27,702 bases of DNA from contig JBQMYQ010000022.1 of assembly GCA_052173415.1 (NCBI GenBank), positions 1-27,702 on the forward strand, given 5' to 3'. The notes under the pieces were generated by a model. The model saw only the letters and a list, made by a program, of their open reading frames with translations, was not told the origin of the DNA and did not search any database. Below, in pieces: positions 7,834-16,138 of this stretch (its first letter is position 1; each line of letters begins with the position of its first letter). The position numbers and the translations under genes were made by a program. This stretch comes from Wolinella sp052173415 (GTDB lineage Bacteria; Campylobacterota; Campylobacteria; Campylobacterales; Helicobacteraceae).

Positions 7834-10398
7834 CTACCAGCGATAGCCCGTCTCTAGCCAAAACTGACGTCCCGTCTCATAGGTCATCACATCGGCATAC
7901 GTGCGCGGTCGCGCCGTGACAATTTTGCTCGCAACCCCCGTGATATTTTTCCTATCCAATATGTTTAGGATATCGACATTGACAAAAATTTGTGAGCGCA
8001 AGGGCATATCCCACGCTAGGGAGATTTTCGTATCCCACGTGAAAGTCGTGTCCATTCGTCGGCTCCCATAGACATCAATCTGCTCGCCTTGATAGAGCTC
8101 TGTCCCCTTTTTAGCTACCGCCTCATAGCCTGCGCCTACTCTCAAAGAGTTCGCCCAGACCAAATGCCACAACGAGGGAAGTTGCGATATGACGCTTAGT
8201 TGCGCCGTCCATGGGCGGTTGAAATCCTGCGCGGGTCGCTCAGAGTATCGGATATATTTGCCGTTATATTTGATGATCGGATCGTTAATGACACCATCCA
8301 GATCCGAATTCGCTGTGTCATATGTATTCACATTGCTCTTTGTTTTTGTGCTATTAATCACAAACTCAAAATTATGTCTCGTATCGCCGATCTCATAGGG
8401 AGCGATATTCTTAAGCTTTAACGTATATACATCACTTCGGCTTTTACCACGATTGGTATAGACGGTCGCATCATCTTTATATTTCGTCCCATCAAGGGCG
8501 ATTCCCTCACGCTTTGCAGTGCTACTCACGACGAGATCTCTCCCTCTGCGATGCACATATTTGGCGGTGAGATTGAAATTGGCGATATTTTGGCTCACAC
8601 CTAGCGCGAGCTCATCATCATAGGGAATCTTGAGCTCTCTAAAGAGATGGTCGCTCTTTTGCCTTTTAAGGTTTAATGCCGTATTGGGCACCCATGGGCT
8701 ATATGCGTTATTTTGTCGTCGCACCCATTGCTCTTTAAGTTTATCCCTATTCCCTTTGAGTGCATAAGCATAGGAGCTGCGCCCATAGTAGCGATTCGCC
8801 CCGAGTGTGAAGAGCGTATCGCCATCTCCAAAGAGATCATACGTCGAAGCGAATCTTGGCGCGAGCGTATTTTTCTTCATGTAGCTATCACTATCAAAGC
8901 GAAGCCCGGGGCGGAGCGTGAGATTCTCAATCTTCATCTCATCTTCAGCCCAGAGCGAAATCTGTGTGAGCGACGTTTCGACCTTGCCCTTGAGATACTT
9001 CTGCCAAACAGTATGATAATAGGTAGCCCCCCCCCATAGAGGATTTGCAGAGCAGAAAGGATCATCAGGGAGGCAATTACTACCACCCGGGAGAGGTTTG
9101 GGAGCACTTACTGAGAAAAATCCCTTGGGAATCTCAAAAGTCCCCTTTGAAGATTTAAGCTCGATTCCCGTAGCAAGACGGTGCTCGATTCCCACAAGCT
9201 CAAGAGGCTCGACCTCAAGGGACGCCTCATAGGAGAGAGTCTTTTGCTCCTGTTTTACGTCTCCATAACCCCCCTCATAACCCCAAAGCTTCTTCCACCA
9301 TGCAGGATTCCCGTGTGGTATCCACTGAAACCAGTATTCCTTCTCCGCATCTTTTGAGCTCTCAAGCACGGAGTAGCCGAGCTTTTGACTAAACTTGGCA
9401 AAATCAAGCTCATAATCTGTTGCGATTCCCGTCGTAATCCCGCCGGATTTCATACTAGAGAAGCTATCTCTAGTATCATCGCGAAAATAAGTCGCACTAC
9501 TTGGAGCATAAAGAATGCTAGGCGTAATCATCAGGCGATCGCTCGCATGATAGGAGAGCTTGAGTAAGTAATTCTCATTCTCACGGTGCACTGTGTGCTC
9601 CTCTGCCACACTGAAATTCTTTGACCTATACGCCACAAGAGGGATCTTTGAGTAGGTTCTTGAGTAGCTAAAGAGTAGCCCGAGTTTATCGGTCAAATGC
9701 CCATCAAGCAGAAGATTTTGCTTCCATTTCTGAAATCGTGGCTGCTTTTGCGGATCAAAAGAGTTATAAAATTCTCTATGCTCCAATTCATCGATGTGAT
9801 AGCTCGTCCACGCGTCCCTAGAGTGCGCCACGCTCACCTTGCCGTGGAATCCACGCCTAGGATTCCTCGTCTTTGCGCTAATCACCCCGCCTTGGAATCC
9901 GCCGTATTTCGCACTCACCGAGCTATCATACACCGTAAGGTTCTCAACGAGATCAGGATCGAGATTGACCCCTTGCGAAATTGAGCCCAAATCAGGAATA
10001 TCTTTCCCACCGATACCAGCAATACTAGAAGCACGATGACTGGGATCAAGGTCGTTATTTACGTTAAACCCATCAACCATGAAGTTATTTTGATAGAACT
10101 TCGCGCCATTAATGCTGATGTCTTGAGGGTCGATCTCACCGAGATTCTTGGAAGTTACTTGGGAGTTCCCAAACTGCACGTTAGGATTCCCCTTAAGCAA
10201 ATCCGTCAAGCCACGACTGGGTGTAGGCGTGGAATCGATGGTCTCTTTATTTAGAGTCGTCCCGCTTAGATGAGGCGTCTTTTTTGAAATGCCCGAACTC
10301 TTGCGCGCAGCCTGAACCTTAACCTCCTCAAGCTGCACCTCTTGGGCGTAACCAAGGAGATAAAACGCCGCAAATAGGCCGATTATTAATCTTTTCAT
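7834..10398 (-). CDS. TonB-dependent outer-membrane receptor with internal G9 tract
   Basis: 854 residues from the ATG at 10398, which has TAGGAG upstream and starts a good signal peptide (hydrophobic core, cleavage near residue 18). A longer frame to 10437 would bury that signal. A TonB-box-like EVQLEEVKV follows, then the plug (about 40-190, with DISINGAKFYQNNFMVDGF) and a long beta-barrel ending in an aromatic residue (GYRW). A Cys442-Cys449 pair marks a likely surface loop. Immediately after it, codons 455-458 (Trp-Gly-Gly-Ala) are encoded by a G9 tract on the coding strand; the frame is intact at nine. The family imports metal chelates, cobamides or other small ligands; I could not infer the substrate. 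It heads the cassette with TonB and the ABC genes, which suggests a shared ligand. Confidence 0.88.
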   Translation of the reverse strand: MKRLIIGLFAAFYLLGYAQEVQLEEVKVQAARKSSGISKKTPHLSGTTLNKETIDSTPTPSRGLTDLLKGNPNVQFGNSQVTSKNLGEIDPQDISINGAKFYQNNFMVDGFNVNNDLDPSHRASSIAGIGGKDIPDLGSISQGVNLDPDLVENLTVYDSSVSAKYGGFQGGVISAKTRNPRRGFHGKVSVAHSRDAWTSYHIDELEHREFYNSFDPQKQPRFQKWKQNLLLDGHLTDKLGLLFSYSRTYSKIPLVAYRSKNFSVAEEHTVHRENENYLLKLSYHASDRLMITPSILYAPSSATYFRDDTRDSFSSMKSGGITTGIATDYELDFAKFSQKLGYSVLESSKDAEKEYWFQWIPHGNPAWWKKLWGYEGGYGDVKQEQKTLSYEASLEVEPLELVGIEHRLATGIELKSSKGTFEIPKGFFSVSAPKPLPGGSNCLPDDPFCSANPLWGGATYYHTVWQKYLKGKVETSLTQISLWAEDEMKIENLTLRPGLRFDSDSYMKKNTLAPRFASTYDLFGDGDTLFTLGANRYYGRSSYAYALKGNRDKLKEQWVRRQNNAYSPWVPNTALNLKRQKSDHLFRELKIPYDDELALGVSQNIANFNLTAKYVHRRGRDLVVSSTAKREGIALDGTKYKDDATVYTNRGKSRSDVYTLKLKNIAPYEIGDTRHNFEFVINSTKTKSNVNTYDTANSDLDGVINDPIIKYNGKYIRYSERPAQDFNRPWTAQLSVISQLPSLWHLVWANSLRVGAGYEAVAKKGTELYQGEQIDVYGSRRMDTTFTWDTKISLAWDMPLRSQIFVNVDILNILDRKNITGVASKIVTARPRTYADVMTYETGRQFWLETGYRW
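9027..9035 (-). repeat. G9 homopolymer in the TonB-dependent receptor (C9 on + strand)
   Basis: Nine consecutive C on the given strand, read as G9 in the receptor gene. Gain or loss of one base would truncate the protein near its middle. Tracts of this type and length are the classical slippage sites of Campylobacter and Helicobacter contingency genes. The state seen here is ON. Confidence 0.8.
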
Positions 10399-10578
10399 CG
10401 CTAATCTCCTAAACAATAAAATAATTAGTAATGGCAAATCCTAGAATAGTAGCAAGGAAAGAGCCAAAAATTCGCAACGAGTCTATCATAAATAATAATA
10501 AAAGTCATAATAGAATATATTTTACACAAGAATCAGACATAAAAATTAGCAGTAAGGTTTACGCAACCTATGGGGAAT
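10399..10578 (-). promoter_or_regulatory. promoter/operator region of the receptor cassette
   Basis: 180 AT-rich bases upstream of the receptor. On the minus strand a -10-like TATGAT lies at 10490-10485 and would give an 80-base leader. Just upstream is an AT-rich stretch with TTATTATTATTTATGATA, resembling the TAATAAT-type repeats bound by Helicobacter Fur; overlap of such a site with the promoter would fit iron- or metal-repressed expression. The resemblance is only visual and AT-rich DNA gives such matches easily. A small plus-strand ORF from 10431 is not supported. Confidence 0.4.
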
Positions 10579-11133
10579 CTAGCATGCGCAAAAGTAGCGA
10601 ATCGAAGCAAAGCCACTCAAGGCAAATGCCCTAAGCAGCGCGACCTCTCGCGCACTCACGATTCCCCCAAGGGCAAAAACCTCGCACGAAAGCTCCTCGT
10701 AGGGAATCGTGCTAAGAAATTCAACCCCTAGCGGCGCGCCTTTATCGGGAGTGGGGAAAATCGGGCTAATCGTCGTAGCGTCGATTCCCAAATTTGAAGC
10801 GGCGTGCAAATCCAAAAGAGAGTGCGCGCTGTAAAAGCTCTTAAGATTGTGCTCTTTAAGCCGCTCACACAGCCCGAGCTGATGGCTTTTAAGATGAACT
10901 CCCTCATAGCCGAATTCTAACGCCAAATCAACATCGCCACTCATAAACGCGCATACGCCAAAAGCCCTGCACTGCTCGACAAATATAAACGAGAGAGCGC
11001 GACTATCCGCTCCATACCCGCGCAGGCAGGCATATTGTGGCGCATATGTGGCAAAGGCTCGCGAAAGTGTGAGGATAAATTCTCGTGGTGTAGGAGGGTA
11101 AAATCTCGGATCTGTGATGAGATAACGCTGCAT
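10579..11133 (-). CDS. ThiE/TenI-like protein (thiamine phosphate synthase family)
   Basis: 184 residues, shorter than typical ThiE (about 210). Recognisable pieces are the start YLITDP, a GVHL strand, YSAHSLLD where ThiE has a STHS-type loop, SPIFPTPDKGAPLG (thiazole/pyrophosphate loop) and ALGGI near the end. The usual Q-L-R-x-K pyrophosphate-binding motif is reduced to CLRGY, so key residues for the pyrimidine pyrophosphate are missing. It may be a TenI-like thiazole tautomerase or a divergent ThiE. The stop codon TAG overlaps a copy of the GGGAATC motif (10573-10579). It starts 3 bases after the upstream small gene, so it is the last gene of the long minus-strand operon, with no terminator seen. 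Confidence 0.65.
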   Translation of the reverse strand: MQRYLITDPRFYPPTPREFILTLSRAFATYAPQYACLRGYGADSRALSFIFVEQCRAFGVCAFMSGDVDLALEFGYEGVHLKSHQLGLCERLKEHNLKSFYSAHSLLDLHAASNLGIDATTISPIFPTPDKGAPLGVEFLSTIPYEELSCEVFALGGIVSAREVALLRAFALSGFASIRYFCAC

Positions 11134-11136
11134 GAG

Positions 11137-11436
11137 CTAAGAGGGGCGTTTCTCACAAACCTCATGAGGAGTGTTGTTTTTTATACTAGACGCAAGGGAC
11201 TCAAGAAGCTCTATTTGGTGTTTTTTATATCGCAAGGAGTGTCCGATAAACTCAAAAAACACCATAAAAGCAAGCCCGACTATCAGAACAAAAAAGAGCG
11301 CAATAAGCGCACTCAAAATCCCAAATGCGTTAAACAGCAGAAACGCCCAAAATCCACCCAAGATTCCAAACGCCATGGAAACGCCCGAGAGGAAACTAAG
11401 CAACTTCTGAAACTGCAACTCTTTGCGCTCCTGCAT
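11137..11436 (-). CDS. small membrane protein, unknown function
   Basis: 99 residues. A short charged N-terminus (MQERKELQFQK) is followed by two long hydrophobic segments (about 13-37 and 40-64), then a basic/amphipathic tail. No motif recognised. It lies 29 bases after atpB and 3 bases before the ThiE-like gene on the same strand. The tight spacing, and a composition that makes a consistent two-helix membrane protein, support a real gene. Both termini would face the cytoplasm by the positive-inside rule. Confidence 0.6.
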   Translation of the reverse strand: MQERKELQFQKLLSFLSGVSMAFGILGGFWAFLLFNAFGILSALIALFFVLIVGLAFMVFFEFIGHSLRYKKHQIELLESLASSIKNNTPHEVCEKRPS

Positions 11437-11465
11437 GACAAAAGCCCTATATGCTCTAGCTCTGA

Positions 11466-12149
11466 TTAATGTCCCGCCTCTTCATCGGCTAACACCGCGC
11501 CCGCCAAAAATACATAGGTCAGAATCATAAAAATAAATGCCTGCAAAAACGCCATGAAAGTCAGAATAATGAACGCAGGAAGTGGCGCAATCCATGGTGC
11601 GAGCATGAGCATGACAAGGAGGAACATATCATCGCCTTTGATGTTCCCAAAAAGTCGGAATGAGAGCGAGATGATCCGTGAAAAATGCGAGATGATTTCG
11701 ATGGGGAAAAGTAGAGGGGCGAGGGCTTTGACGGGTCCTGCAAAATGGGCGAAATATTTAATCACCCCATGCGTCCTGATTCCCTCAAAATTGTAATAGA
11801 TAAAAACCACAAGTGCGAGTGTAGCGGTAAAATTGAGGCTTGAAGTGGGCGATTCAAAGCCGGGGATAATCCCGATGGCATTACCCAAAAACACCAAAAT
11901 CGCAATCGTGCCCGTCAAAGGAAGATATTTTCGCGCTTTCTCTTCACCGATGACATCCTTTGCCATGCTTAAGATTCCCTCTAAAAGTGCCTCAAATAGG
12001 TTTTGAAACGCACCCGGAACGACCTGCAAACGACGCGTAGCAACTTTGGCTAAAAGAAGCGCGATGATCCCGACCAAAACCGCGTGGAATCCGATAATAA
12101 AGTCGTGATCATGACTAATTAAGCCCGCAAACGTGAATATCTCATTCAT
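11466..12149 (-). CDS. atpB: ATP synthase F0 subunit a
   Basis: 227 residues from the ATG at 12149, preferred over an in-frame GTG at 12158 because AGGTGG then sits at ribosome-binding distance. Hydrophobic throughout, with five to six membrane helices. The segment SLSFRLFGNI holds the essential arginine (Arg165 here; Arg210 in E. coli) that faces the c-ring, and GNAIGIIPG and SPTSSLNFT are typical of subunit a. It forms the proton half-channels of F1F0 ATP synthase in the inner membrane. The rest of the atp genes are absent here; in Campylobacterota atpB is commonly separate from the F1 genes. It follows the MFS gene by 42 bases. Confidence 0.95.
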   Translation of the reverse strand: MNEIFTFAGLISHDHDFIIGFHAVLVGIIALLLAKVATRRLQVVPGAFQNLFEALLEGILSMAKDVIGEEKARKYLPLTGTIAILVFLGNAIGIIPGFESPTSSLNFTATLALVVFIYYNFEGIRTHGVIKYFAHFAGPVKALAPLLFPIEIISHFSRIISLSFRLFGNIKGDDMFLLVMLMLAPWIAPLPAFIILTFMAFLQAFIFMILTYVFLAGAVLADEEAGH

Positions 12150-12191
12150 CTGACCCACCTTTTTGGAGAAAAATAGTTGCGCGATTATGCC

Positions 12192-13322
12192 CTATTTAGT
12201 TTGAAGTGCTGATAAATTGACTTGGCGCATGTGGGTAAATAGCGCACTCAGCGAGAGAAGCGCGAGGAATCCCATGAGCAAAAATAGTCCCTCGCCATAA
12301 AAGATTCCCGCAAGAATCGAACCTAAAATCGCGCCGATTCCATACCCAACGCCCATATAAAGCTGCTGGAGGAGCGATTTTTGCGCACTTAGGGCGAATA
12401 GGTAGGAGATTAGTGCAGTATGGTAGAGGGCGAAGCTCAGCGCATGAATGCCCTGCGCGAAATACCACCACGATTCCTCGGCGGGGGCGAGGGCGTAGAT
12501 TCCCCAGCGAATCGCGCTTGCTAAGATTGAAATCTGCACAAGCCACAGAAGTGAGAAACGCCGTAATATTCGCGCCTGCACAAGGAGCATCGCCACTTCG
12601 CATACCACGCCAAATATCCAAAAATAGCCCATCTGCACGGCACTAAAGCCCACGTCCATGCCATACGCGGTAAAAAAATTGTAAAACCCGCCAAAGCTCA
12701 TCTGAAAAAGCAAAATCGAAAGCCACAGCCAAAAATATCGCCTCAAAAGCACAAAAGCCCCGCTAGAGGCACTTTTATGATGTTTGCATTGATGTGCCCT
12801 TGCCACGCCAAATCCAAAAAATGCGCTCAAAATAGCCGCTCCTAAGGTGTAGATTCCCACAAAATCCCAACGGAGGAAATCCTCTGAGAGAAACCAAACG
12901 GTATAGACAAATCCGAGCGAGCCAAAAAGCCGCACTTTTCCGTAGTGCTCCGCCCCTAGACGCTCAAGCGCAACTGTGTCGCTAAAAGGGGGAATCGCAC
13001 TTGTGAAAAGCCCCATAAGCAGGTAGGCTACCACGAGTAAGATGAAAGATTTTATAGAGAAAAGCAGTAGCGCAACAGAGAGGAAAAATCCCACCAAAGA
13101 GCCAGTGAAAAGCTGAGAATCAAGCTTGATTTTACCCCGCAAAATAAAAGGAAACAAGAAACGCATGAGCGAAAAGAGCGCGTAGAGGATTCCCACATCT
13201 AGCGCGCTAGAGCCGTTTTGCATGAGGATTTTAGGCAAATACACAAACAGCACGCCCATGTAGGCAAAGTAAAAAAAGTAGAGTCCCGCGAGACTAGGGG
13301 CGATGAGAAGTGTGGCTCGCAT
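12192..13322 (-). CDS. MFS transporter (HcaT/nucleoside-symporter-like)
   Basis: 376 residues with about twelve hydrophobic segments. The N-terminal half has SSALDVGILYALFSLMRF and, after helix 4, GKVRLFGSLGFV, the pattern of the PPP-type/NupG-related branch of the major facilitator superfamily (HcaT, MFS_1-like). The substrate cannot be read from sequence. The start ATG lies inside the end of the RDD gene (29-base overlap) with no clear Shine-Dalgarno, so translation is probably coupled to the upstream gene. In the same run lie pyrE and the RDD protein, which is housekeeping context and does not point to a substrate. Confidence 0.78.
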   Translation of the reverse strand: MRATLLIAPSLAGLYFFYFAYMGVLFVYLPKILMQNGSSALDVGILYALFSLMRFLFPFILRGKIKLDSQLFTGSLVGFFLSVALLLFSIKSFILLVVAYLLMGLFTSAIPPFSDTVALERLGAEHYGKVRLFGSLGFVYTVWFLSEDFLRWDFVGIYTLGAAILSAFFGFGVARAHQCKHHKSASSGAFVLLRRYFWLWLSILLFQMSFGGFYNFFTAYGMDVGFSAVQMGYFWIFGVVCEVAMLLVQARILRRFSLLWLVQISILASAIRWGIYALAPAEESWWYFAQGIHALSFALYHTALISYLFALSAQKSLLQQLYMGVGYGIGAILGSILAGIFYGEGLFLLMGFLALLSLSALFTHMRQVNLSALQTK

Positions 13323-13785
13323 GAATCACGGTCGTATGAAGAATCCAGTCATGCAGGGTGCTTCTTTGCCTCCTAATAGCGGGAATCGCAATGCCACAGA
13401 ATAGAAACACGCTCAAGAGAAAGAGAAACGAATGCAAAAGCGCAAGGGGGAATTTTGGTCGATTCCCCCCTCTATCCACGATCTGAATCTCTAGGGCTCT
13501 CATGCCGGGTGTCTGCCCCAAAAATGCCGTGCAGAGCGCGACAATCAGCACATAAAGCACCCATGAAAACGTAACGGCAAGGTCATTGTCGCGAAACTCC
13601 GCAGCACCGCCGATAACAAGATAGGTCATCACATACAAAATCGGCATATAAATCATAAAAAGATCAATAATTAGGGCTTTAGAACGCGCTAAATATCCTG
13701 CGGCTGGGAGTTTACAAGAATCGGACAAAACAGGTTGCGGGGCAACCTTGCCCTGCTTCACCGCTCGCCACCGCTCCTTTTTCAT
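13294..13785 (-). CDS. RDD family membrane protein
   Basis: 163 residues. After a polar N-terminus of about 27 residues come the RDD landmarks: GYLARSKALIIDLF (Arg then Asp in helix 1), LGQTPGMRALEIQIVD between helices 2 and 3, and STLHDWILHT at the end (final conserved Asp). Three to four membrane helices. Some RDD proteins have been linked to ion exchange, but function here is unknown. The position after pyrE matches the H. pylori order secG-frr-pyrE-RDD gene. It starts 25 bases after the pyrE stop, and its 3' end overlaps the MFS start. Confidence 0.82.
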   Translation of the reverse strand: MKKERWRAVKQGKVAPQPVLSDSCKLPAAGYLARSKALIIDLFMIYMPILYVMTYLVIGGAAEFRDNDLAVTFSWVLYVLIVALCTAFLGQTPGMRALEIQIVDRGGNRPKFPLALLHSFLFLLSVFLFCGIAIPAIRRQRSTLHDWILHTTVIHASHTSHRP

Positions 13786-13810
13786 TCCCTCTAAAGCTCT
13801 TTAATCGTCA

Positions 13811-14431
13811 TCATTGATTGCCCCGACTGCCGGGCTTAATCGCCTCGCCGTGTGTTTTGCAAAGCGGGCAGGAATCGGGCGCAAATATCTCAAAGTCAAA
13901 ATCCCAAAGAGCAAAAAACGGCAAATGGGGCGGAAGCTTTGCATTTGGCTTAGGAACGAGCTGTGAGCCTATGCGCGGGCAAAATCCGCGATTCGCCAGC
14001 GCGGCGTATCCGACCACTTTCGCGCCCTCTCGCTCCACTGCAAGAGCCGATTCCACGGCAGAACCACCCGTAGTGATAATATCCTCGCAGATTAATATCC
14101 TCTCGCCGCTAGATACCTCAAAGCCCCTTCGGAGCGTCATTTCTCCAGCTACTCGCTCGGTAAAAATAAATCGCACTCCAAGCGCGCGGGCAAGCTCATA
14201 TCCCGCCAGCACACCTCCAAGCGCAGGGGAGCAGATTGTATCAATCTCTAGGGCATACTCGCGGATATCAGATGCGAGCGCGCGAGCGAGCTGCTCGGCT
14301 GTTTTGGGATTTTCCAGCACCTTTGCAGATTGGAGATAAAAGGGCGAGTGATTCCCACTACTTAGAAGAAAATGCCCCTCCAAAAGCGCGCCTGCCTCGC
14401 GATAAATCCGCTCGATGTCCAGTCCGCTCAT
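13811..14431 (-). CDS. pyrE: orotate phosphoribosyltransferase
   Basis: 206 residues. The PRPP-binding motif is clear as ILICEDIITTGGSAVE, and SSGNHSPFYLQ plus SPALGGVLAGYELA are characteristic of OPRTase. It converts orotate and PRPP to orotidine monophosphate in pyrimidine synthesis, in the cytosol. The C-terminal tail includes CPLC, a pair of cysteines of unknown significance. The ATG overlaps the frr stop in an ATGA junction, indicating coupling. Confidence 0.95.
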   Translation of the reverse strand: MSGLDIERIYREAGALLEGHFLLSSGNHSPFYLQSAKVLENPKTAEQLARALASDIREYALEIDTICSPALGGVLAGYELARALGVRFIFTERVAGEMTLRRGFEVSSGERILICEDIITTGGSAVESALAVEREGAKVVGYAALANRGFCPRIGSQLVPKPNAKLPPHLPFFALWDFDFEIFAPDSCPLCKTHGEAIKPGSRGNQ

Positions 14432-14988
14432 ACCTTGAGAATCTCCTCCTCTTTGTGCTTTACCATCTCATCAATCTTCTTTACATACTCATCAGTGTGC
14501 TTTTGCACCTCATCATGCGCCTTTTTGGACTCATCTTCGCTAATCACTTTATCTTTCTCAAGCTTCTTAACTTTGTCATTAGATTCCTTGCGGATATTGC
14601 GGATCGCCACTTTGGCTTTCTCACCCAAAGCTCTCGCGTCCTTGGCGATTTCCTTGCGTTGCTCGCTTGTCATCGGGGGAAAAAAGAGCTTCACCACCTC
14701 GCCATCGTTGTTTGGATTCACCCCGATATTTGCCTCTTGGATTGCCTTTTCAATCACCTTTAGAAGATTCTTCTCCCACGGCGAAATCACTAGCGTCGTC
14801 GCGTCGCTCGCAATCACCGAGCCAACCTGATTGAGTGGCGTGGGCGTGCCGTAATAATCAATGCGTATGGGCTCAAGAATCGCCGTAGAAACCTTGCCCG
14901 TTCGCAACGTAGAGAAGTCCCTTTTCATCGCGTCTAGCGTCTTATCCATGTGCTCTTTGGTGTGTTGATAAACTTCGTTTAACTCCAT
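14428..14988 (-). CDS. frr: ribosome recycling factor
   Basis: 186 residues, the standard length. The segments TLRTGKVSTAILEPIRIDYYG, PLNQVGSV and NPNNDGEVVKLFFPPMT are diagnostic of RRF, followed by the long charged three-helix-bundle region rich in Lys and Glu. Together with EF-G it splits post-termination ribosomes. It starts 8 bases after the secG stop and overlaps pyrE by 4 bases. The gene order secG-frr-pyrE is as in H. pylori. Confidence 0.96.
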   Translation of the reverse strand: MELNEVYQHTKEHMDKTLDAMKRDFSTLRTGKVSTAILEPIRIDYYGTPTPLNQVGSVIASDATTLVISPWEKNLLKVIEKAIQEANIGVNPNNDGEVVKLFFPPMTSEQRKEIAKDARALGEKAKVAIRNIRKESNDKVKKLEKDKVISEDESKKAHDEVQKHTDEYVKKIDEMVKHKEEEILKV

Positions 14989-14996
14989 TCTCGCTC

Positions 14997-15320
14997 CTAG
15001 TTTTGAGGCTTATCTTCGGGAATCGCAGGCGCGGCGGGTGCAGCAGGAGGAGCGAAAGTATCGGCTTTGAAGTCGTCCATGATAGAGCGATTGCTCTGCA
15101 CAGAGTAGAAATACCCAAGCGCGATGGTATTGACCACAAAGAGAAACCCGATCACAAAAGTTGTCTTCGCGAGGAATCCTGCAGGTCCTCTCGCGCCAAA
15201 AAGCGACTCATTACTCCCGCTATACACGCCCAGTCCGATACTTGAGCTCTTCTGAAGTAGCACAATAATCGCAATCAAAATTGCCAAAATAAATTGTGTA
15301 ATCAGCAAAATTCCACTCAT
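14997..15320 (-). CDS. secG: preprotein translocase subunit SecG
   Basis: 107 residues with two membrane helices (about 3-22 and 52-70) joined by the conserved loop SSSIGLGVYSGSNESLFGARGPAGFL, where a GLG and the FGxRG-type segment mark SecG. The tail after residue 85 is Ala/Pro-rich, as is common in Campylobacterota. It is the accessory subunit of the SecYEG channel. The first gene of the minus-strand operon; the ATG at 15320 has AAGGG nine bases upstream. Confidence 0.92.
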   Translation of the reverse strand: MSGILLITQFILAILIAIIVLLQKSSSIGLGVYSGSNESLFGARGPAGFLAKTTFVIGFLFVVNTIALGYFYSVQSNRSIMDDFKADTFAPPAAPAAPAIPEDKPQN

Positions 15321-15424
15321 GAAATTCCCTTAAATGAATTTTAATAATTTCGCCCTGCAAAATGGACGCAAAAAGTGCGCGGATTTTACCGAAACTTTAT
15401 TGATTGGGAGTTAAAATCCCGCCC
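15321..15424. promoter_or_regulatory. divergent secG / bioC promoter region
   Basis: 104 bases between divergent genes. On the minus strand the AT-rich ATTATTAAAATTC is the best -10-like stretch for secG. On the plus strand TTAAAAT at 15411-15417 lies just before the bioC ATG, so either bioC has a very short leader or the TTG at 15404 is used. Low certainty for exact positions. Confidence 0.35.
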
Positions 15425-16135
15425 ATGAAAACGCCCGTGAGAAAAAATAACCCCAACCATTCCTTCCAAAAAGCCGCCAAAGAATACGACGCATACGCCT
15501 ATCTTCAGCAGGTAATCGCACGCGAGCTAGTGAGCTATATTGACGATTCCTCGCTTGGGAGCGTCCTGGATCTTGGGTGCGGGACGGGAGCGATTTTTCG
15601 CACGCTTGAGCACAAACCTGCCGAATTCATCGCCGTCGATCTCTCAAGCGAAATGCTCGCGCAACACCCCAAAGACCCCTCTGTTACGCTAATTCAGTCG
15701 GATTTCAACGCAAGCTCGCTCTACCATCGCCCCTACGACCTCATCATCGCCTCCTCCTCGCTACAGTGGTCTAGCGACCTTGATGAATCGTTTTCACTTA
15801 TTGCAAAGAGCGCAAAAGAGGTCGCATTTGCGATTTTTACGTCCAATAGCCTTCAAGAGCTTCATCGCTACGTCGGCTCTACCTCGCCGATTCCCACAAA
15901 AGATACGATTGAAACGCTCCTAAAACGACATTTCACGGGGGTCGTCGAAGTGAAACATTACCCACTCTCTTTCCCCACACGCAAGGCAATGCTCGCCTAT
16001 CTCAAGGGTAGCGGAATCGGCGGTGATACGCGTCTGGGCTACAAAGAGAGCAAGAAACTCATCACGAGCGCGCCTTTTGAGCGATTGAGTTTTGAGGTGC
16101 TATTTTTCGTAGGCAAACCTATACAAGGCATATAA
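15425..16135 (+). CDS. bioC: BioC-like SAM-dependent methyltransferase
   Basis: 236 residues from the ATG at 15425; an in-frame TTG at 15404 is possible. Rossmann-fold motifs: VLDLGCGTGAIF (SAM-binding glycine loop), FIAVDLSSEML (acidic end of strand 2) and LIIASSSLQWS (motif IV region; the BioC-type LQW). The N-terminal SFQKAAKEYDAYAYLQ is also typical of BioC. BioC methylates malonyl-ACP to start biotin (pimelate) synthesis. The gene lies 3 bases before trpS, an order I recall for H. pylori, where the same pair diverges from secG. A general methyltransferase is the alternative. Confidence 0.8.
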   Translation: MKTPVRKNNPNHSFQKAAKEYDAYAYLQQVIARELVSYIDDSSLGSVLDLGCGTGAIFRTLEHKPAEFIAVDLSSEMLAQHPKDPSVTLIQSDFNASSLYHRPYDLIIASSSLQWSSDLDESFSLIAKSAKEVAFAIFTSNSLQELHRYVGSTSPIPTKDTIETLLKRHFTGVVEVKHYPLSFPTRKAMLAYLKGSGIGGDTRLGYKESKKLITSAPFERLSFEVLFFVGKPIQGI

Positions 16136-16138
16136 TAT

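Noticed and set aside
10431..10634. 67-codon plus-strand frame upstream of the receptor.
   Set aside because: Low-complexity polar composition, covers the receptor promoter and runs into the ThiE-like gene on the other strand.
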